Below, piece after piece: positions 22,037-25,023 of a stretch of 25,023 nt of DNA. The notes under the pieces are model-generated. The model ran no database searches and was not told the origin of the DNA. It worked only from the letters and a program-made list of their open reading frames with translations. Within the stretch, counting starts at the first letter, position 1. Every line of letters begins with the position of its first letter. This DNA is from CAZUHK01 sp964620345. GTDB taxonomy: Bacteria > Planctomycetota > Phycisphaerae > Phycisphaerales > Zrk34. A program made the translations under genes and the position numbers. The DNA is taken from the NCBI GenBank assembly GCA_964620345.1, contig CAZUHK010000021.1:1-25023 (forward strand), in the 5' to 3' direction.

Positions 22037-22540
22037 ATGGTCGGATCGGCCACCGAAGAACAACTCGGCCGCAGCTACCAGCCCCCGCTCAACGTGCAGT
22101 TCTCCGTCTTCCTGGACATGCGCGTGGGCAGGATGCTCGAGCTGCTGGAAACCTTCCAGGGCCACGCCCTGGAGTTGGCCGCGCTCAGCGTCGTCGACGC
22201 GACCGACCACGCCGTGGTCCGCGTGCTCACCAGCCGCAGCGAACTCGCCCGCCGCCTGCTCGAGCGCCACGACCTGCCTTATTCCGAGGCCAACGTCATC
22301 GTCACCGAGGTGACCCGGCAGCAGACCCTGGGCGACGTCTGCACCGCGCTGCTCAACGCCGAGCTGAACATCCACTACATGTACCCGCTGATCGTCCGCC
22401 CGCGCGGGCACGCGGCGATCGCCCTGCACGTCGACGATTACATCCTGGCCGGCCAGGTGCTCCGCCGACAGCACTTCACCCTCCTGGCCGAGAACGACTT
22501 CGGCGACAACGCCACCGGCTCAGACCCGGGGCGCAATTGA
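22037..22540 (+). CDS. Tandem ACT-domain protein
   Basis: 167 aa. Two ACT-like halves are seen: about 18-85 (FSVFLDMRVGRMLELLETF, then ELAALSVVDATDHAVVRVL) and about 90-155 (ANVIVTEVTRQQTLGDVCTA, then AELNIHYMYPLIVRPRGHAA). No catalytic domain is attached. ACT pairs bind amino acids or other small ligands and regulate metabolic enzymes; this arrangement resembles COG4747-type stand-alone proteins. The ligand and target are unknown. The ATG at 22037 lacks a good ribosome-binding site (only AGG abutting), and the in-frame sequence upstream to 21806 looks non-coding. It is divergent from the exopolysaccharide operon and convergent with purU. Confidence 0.82.
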   Translation: MVGSATEEQLGRSYQPPLNVQFSVFLDMRVGRMLELLETFQGHALELAALSVVDATDHAVVRVLTSRSELARRLLERHDLPYSEANVIVTEVTRQQTLGDVCTALLNAELNIHYMYPLIVRPRGHAAIALHVDDYILAGQVLRRQHFTLLAENDFGDNATGSDPGRN

Positions 22541-22555
22541 TCCTCACCAGCAGCT

Positions 22556-22592
22556 ATTCACCACCGAGCGACGGTGTCGCCCGGTGGTGAAT
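22556..22592. terminator. Long hairpin between convergent genes, likely bidirectional terminator
   Basis: An 11-bp perfect stem (ATTCACCACCG/CGGTGGTGAAT) is extended inside, after one mismatch, by a 5-bp stem GCGAC/GTCGC with a three-base loop. It starts 16 bases after the ACT-protein stop. There is no T-run, so termination efficiency is uncertain. Confidence 0.6.
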
Positions 22593-22625
22593 CGAGAGAA
22601 TCTTTCGGCGACCCGTAGTGGATGC

Positions 22626-22653
22626 CACACCTTGCCCCGGAGGGCAAGGTGTG
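22626..22653. repeat. Perfect 12-bp-stem hairpin abutting repeat copy 2
   Basis: CACACCTTGCCC and GGGCAAGGTGTG enclose a four-base loop. Its arms share CACCTTG/CAAGGTG with the hairpin inside the neighbouring 94-bp repeat, so the two hairpins look like duplicated halves of one element and could pair in alternative ways. Confidence 0.7.
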
Positions 22654-22740
22654 ATGCCGTCCGCACGCCCGCGCACCTTGCCGCTAAAGCGGACAAGGTG
22701 TGAGGCCCGACAGACGCGACGCAACGCTGCAACCTGCTCT
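22647..22740. repeat. 94-bp dispersed hairpin repeat, copy 2 (purU 3' end)
   Basis: Ungapped match to 1-94 with 8 differences. The internal hairpin is at 22674-22700 (CACCTTG+CCGCT with AGCGG+CAAGGTG, one bulged A). None of the differences breaks a base pair: one turns A-U into G-U, the rest are in the loop or outside. It lies 12 bases after the purU stop on the same relative orientation as copy 1 after gpmI. Confidence 0.85.
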
Positions 22741-22752
22741 GATTCCGGCGAA

Positions 22753-23613
22753 TCAGGTGAAGACGATCGTCCGGTTGCCGTGTACGATCACCTGGCGATT
22801 GAGGTGCAGGTAGATCGCCCGGCTGAGCACCATTTTTTCCAGGTCTTTGCCCTTGCGGACCATCTCCGGCACCGGATCGCGATGGCTCACCCGGGCCGTC
22901 TCCTGCTCGATGATCGGGCCTTCGTCCAGGTCGGCCGTGACGTAGTGCGCGGTGGCGCCGATGATCTTCACCCCACGCTCGTACGCCTGGTGGTACGGCC
23001 GAGCCCCCGCGAACGCCGGCAGAAACGAATGGTGAATGTTGATCACCGGCCGGTTGAACTTCGTCAGGAACTGATCGCTGAGCACCTGCATGTATCGGGC
23101 GAGCACAACGAAGTCGACGCCGTGCTCTTGCAGCAGCGCGATCTGCTTGTTCTCTTGCTCGAGTTTGGTGTCTTTGGTGATGGGGATCTCGTGGAAGGGG
23201 ATGTCGAACTTCGCCGCGACCTGGGCGTAGGTCGGGTGGTTGGAGATGATCAGCGGGATATCAATGTTCCACTCGCCCGACTCGTAGCGGGAGATGATGT
23301 CCCAGAGGCAATGGCCCTCTTTCGAGACGAACACCGCCATGCGCGGCCGATCGCTGGTGAGCGTCACCCCGCCGTGCAGCTCCAGCCGCGTGCCGATCTG
23401 CTCGGTGAAACGCTGGGCGACCTGCTCTTTGGGAATCGTGAACTCGGCCAGATCCCACTCGATGCGGATAAAAAATTGGCCGGTGCTCGCATCGACGTGC
23501 TGATCCAGGTGCAGCACGTTGCCGTTGTGGTCGGCCAGCCAGCGCGTGATCGTGGCGACCAGCCCCTGACGGTCGGCGCAGTGCCCGGTGAAGATCGCGT
23601 GGTCGGTTTCCAT
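22753..23613 (-). CDS. purU: Formyltetrahydrofolate deformylase
   Basis: Hydrolyses 10-formyltetrahydrofolate to tetrahydrofolate and formate, balancing one-carbon pools and supplying formate. The 286-aa length is typical. An N-terminal ACT domain (about 5-85, DRQGLVATITRWLADHNGNV) is followed by a formyltransferase-fold domain from about 90 (RMAVFVSKEGHCLWDII). The catalytic N192, H194 and D230 are present in NIHHSFLPAF and DLDEGPII. The ATG at 23613 has no evident ribosome-binding site; a TAAACT element ends 7 bases upstream. It lies 39 bases downstream of the LecA-domain gene on the same strand, separated by a strong GC hairpin, so read-through is possible but its own start near the ATG also is. 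The 3' end carries repeat copy 2. Confidence 0.96.
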   Translation of the reverse strand: METDHAIFTGHCADRQGLVATITRWLADHNGNVLHLDQHVDASTGQFFIRIEWDLAEFTIPKEQVAQRFTEQIGTRLELHGGVTLTSDRPRMAVFVSKEGHCLWDIISRYESGEWNIDIPLIISNHPTYAQVAAKFDIPFHEIPITKDTKLEQENKQIALLQEHGVDFVVLARYMQVLSDQFLTKFNRPVINIHHSFLPAFAGARPYHQAYERGVKIIGATAHYVTADLDEGPIIEQETARVSHRDPVPEMVRKGKDLEKMVLSRAIYLHLNRQVIVHGNRTIVFT

Positions 23614-23620
23614 GCGAGCC

Positions 23621-23626
23621 AGTTTA
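23621..23626 (-). promoter_or_regulatory. -10-like element close to the purU start
   Basis: On the minus strand TAAACT ends 7 bases before the ATG, the same distance as TATTAA before the ACT gene. No convincing -35 precedes it. Together with the lack of a ribosome-binding site it hints at a leaderless transcript. Confidence 0.3.
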
Positions 23627-23635
23627 CATTCAGCG

Positions 23636-23652
23636 GCGCGGCTTCGCCGCGC
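23636..23652 (-). terminator. GC hairpin directly after the LecA-domain gene stop
   Basis: GCGCGGC and GCCGCGC form a 7-bp stem with a three-base loop, starting at the first base after the stop codon. No T-run follows, so it may be a 3'-end stabiliser or a weak terminator between the two minus-strand genes. Confidence 0.4.
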
Positions 23653-24684
23653 TCACGGCGCTCGCCGTGGCTCCACGCGGATTCGCACCTTGTACTCCCC
23701 GGGGAACTGATTGTTGGCATGGCCCTGTTGAATCGCGAACGCCAGCTCCAGCTCGCCCGATGCGTCGGCGACGAAGCTGTGCTTGGCGCCGATCGGCTCG
23801 ACCTGCCCGTCGCCGCCGACGCGGCCGACCAGCATGCCCATCGGGATCGTCTGATTCACATACCAGCCGTAGCCGGGCATGCCATCGGGGATGCTGAACG
23901 CGCCGTTGCCCCACGGGGTCATGGTGATGCGCCCGGTGGCGCGGATCGTCACGCGGTCGCCCGGGTTGACCCGCACCCCGGTCTTGAGGTGATCGATCAT
24001 CGCCTTGTGGTCGCCGCTCACCTCGACCTGCGCTTGGGTCACCGGGTCGGCCGGCCGGGCGATCTGCAGCCGCTCGATCTTGCCCAGCCCCACCGTCAGC
24101 TCGCCGTAGTCGGTCGACAGCGTCAGCGTGTCGCGACCCACTTTGCCGATCACGGCGAAGTGGGCCACGGCCACCCGGTCGGCGTCGATCAACTCTTCCT
24201 GCGGCGCGGGGTCGAAGGCGTCGTCGGCCTGATCCATCTCGATCTGCTCGAGCTGCTCGATCACCGCACCCAGACGCTTGGTGCGCTCGATGTCATCGTC
24301 CCCGTCCCGCTGGCGCAGCAGCCCCAGTACCCGCGGGCCCATCGACAGCAGCGCCGCTCCCGCCTGCTCACGCTTCTCGTACGCATCGGAACCCAGATCG
24401 GCCACCAGTTGGTTCACCCGCTCGCGCAACGCCGTCCGCCGCTCAAGGCCCGGCACGATCCGCTCGACCTGCGACGCGGGGATCCTCAGCTCGCCGTACG
24501 CCGTGGTCACCACGATCGGCCCGCCGATCAACTGACCGGTGAGGATCGACCCGTCCACCAGGTAGATGCGATGTCGGATCGGTTCGTCCCCGGCCCCGCC
24601 CGCCGCGCCTGTCGGCCCGTCCTGCGCCGCCGCGATCGCACTCGCCATCACCCACATCACGATCGTGATACTCCAACGCTTCAT
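23653..24684 (-). CDS. Secreted protein with C-terminal LecA/PA-IL-like domain
   Basis: 343 aa. A Sec signal peptide (MKRWSITIVMWVMASAIAAA) has probable cleavage after residue 20. Next comes a short beta region (IYLVDGSILTGQLIGG, about 40-75) of a kind repeated at about 175-205 (DTLTLSTDYGELTVGLGKIE), with a HEAT-like helical pair between (about 95-145, YEKREQAGAALLSMGPRVLG). The C-terminal ~110 residues (GVRVNPGDRVTIRATGRI, SIPDGMPGYG, PMGMLVGRVG, FPGEYKVRIRVE) resemble the galactophilic lectin LecA/PA-IL fold found in many planctomycete exported proteins; carbohydrate binding is inferred. The ATG at 24684 has GAGAGGA about 7 bases upstream. It precedes purU but has no obvious functional link to it. 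Confidence 0.85.
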   Translation of the reverse strand: MKRWSITIVMWVMASAIAAAQDGPTGAAGGAGDEPIRHRIYLVDGSILTGQLIGGPIVVTTAYGELRIPASQVERIVPGLERRTALRERVNQLVADLGSDAYEKREQAGAALLSMGPRVLGLLRQRDGDDDIERTKRLGAVIEQLEQIEMDQADDAFDPAPQEELIDADRVAVAHFAVIGKVGRDTLTLSTDYGELTVGLGKIERLQIARPADPVTQAQVEVSGDHKAMIDHLKTGVRVNPGDRVTIRATGRITMTPWGNGAFSIPDGMPGYGWYVNQTIPMGMLVGRVGGDGQVEPIGAKHSFVADASGELELAFAIQQGHANNQFPGEYKVRIRVEPRRAP

Positions 24685-25023
24685 AGATCGTCCTCTCGAA
24701 TAGTCACGCAGCCCGATCACACCCCATAAGACGCCCGGCGGGCCGATTTTTTCGCCCTCTCCGCCAGCCCGCCACGATACGCGATGGCACTTGCGTAAGG
24801 ATACCCGAAAACCCGGCGGTGAATGACGCGAGCAGAGCGCGCCAAGCCCATCGCCAGTCGATCGTGGGAGCGGCCACGGACGTCGTTGGCGCGGCGAGGA
24901 GGCATGGAATAACCGTGGCGTCGTACAATGGGTTTGCTGTCCATCGGAATATCGCCCGCGTGGCGATGATCCCTCGTGTCCTACTCCCGCTGCACGGCTG
25001 GCCGGGTGAGCCATTGGGCCAGT
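24685..25023. other. Upstream region of the LecA-domain gene, no gene seen
   Basis: 339 bases to the window end. I see no supported ORF. A TACAAT on the plus strand at 24924-24929 resembles a -10 box but lacks a -35; an open plus-strand frame from ATG 24966 runs off the window without a ribosome-binding site. The minus-strand frame continuing the LecA gene upstream looks non-coding. Confidence 0.4.

Noticed and set aside
22618..24729. Plus-strand open frame of 703 codons
   Set aside because: Antisense to purU and the LecA-domain gene, both of which have clear motifs.

Overview
The window is GC-rich chromosomal DNA that I place in the Planctomycetota, most likely class Phycisphaerae. The reasons are a DUF6677-type membrane protein, an exosortase/EpsI exopolysaccharide operon with a giant TPR protein, a planctomycete-style secreted protein ending in a LecA/PA-IL-like domain, and small charged proteins typical of the group. 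Placement is from recognised family resemblance; no database search was run. Third-position GC is so high that long antisense ORFs shadow almost every real gene.

Layout. 1-1718: gpmI (minus strand), flanked at its 3' end by one copy of a 94-bp hairpin repeat. 1896-2757: two single-gene plus-strand units, a histone-like lysine pentapeptide-repeat protein and a 7Fe ferredoxin, each with a visible promoter and intrinsic terminator. 2789-3581: two small minus-strand proteins, one conserved hypothetical and one extremely acidic. 3797-4566: a translationally coupled pair of membrane proteins (DUF6677-like plus an 82-aa partner).

4577-9880 is the accessory part of the window. A minus-strand operon of six tightly overlapping genes (tandem-HTH regulator, stand-alone ABC ATPase, GNAT acetyltransferase, ParB-like protein, small HTH protein resembling a terminase small subunit, terminase large subunit) is transcribed away from a divergent phage-CI/LexA-type repressor with an intact Ser/Lys autocleavage dyad. 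Face-to-face promoters overlap in the AT-rich gap between them. No integrase, portal, capsid or tail gene is present, and ordinary chromosomal genes begin directly on the left side. This looks like a phage-derived packaging/DNA-processing cassette under SOS-type control, either a minimal satellite-like element or a domesticated system, and it is my main candidate for something undescribed. About 0.9 kb of apparently non-coding DNA with palindromes follows on its right.

10711-21877: one minus-strand exopolysaccharide/exosortase operon in transcription order: outer-membrane polysaccharide export lipoprotein, exosortase, EpsI-like protein, 1605-aa TPR protein, Wzz/BY-kinase-like protein, then a strong intrinsic terminator. 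Together they would make, export and length-control a surface polysaccharide and sort proteins to the envelope. No PEP-CTERM substrate is visible here.

22037-24684: an ACT-domain protein (plus), converging on purU and, upstream of purU, a secreted LecA-domain protein (both minus). The convergent gap carries three strong hairpins and the second copy of the 94-bp repeat.
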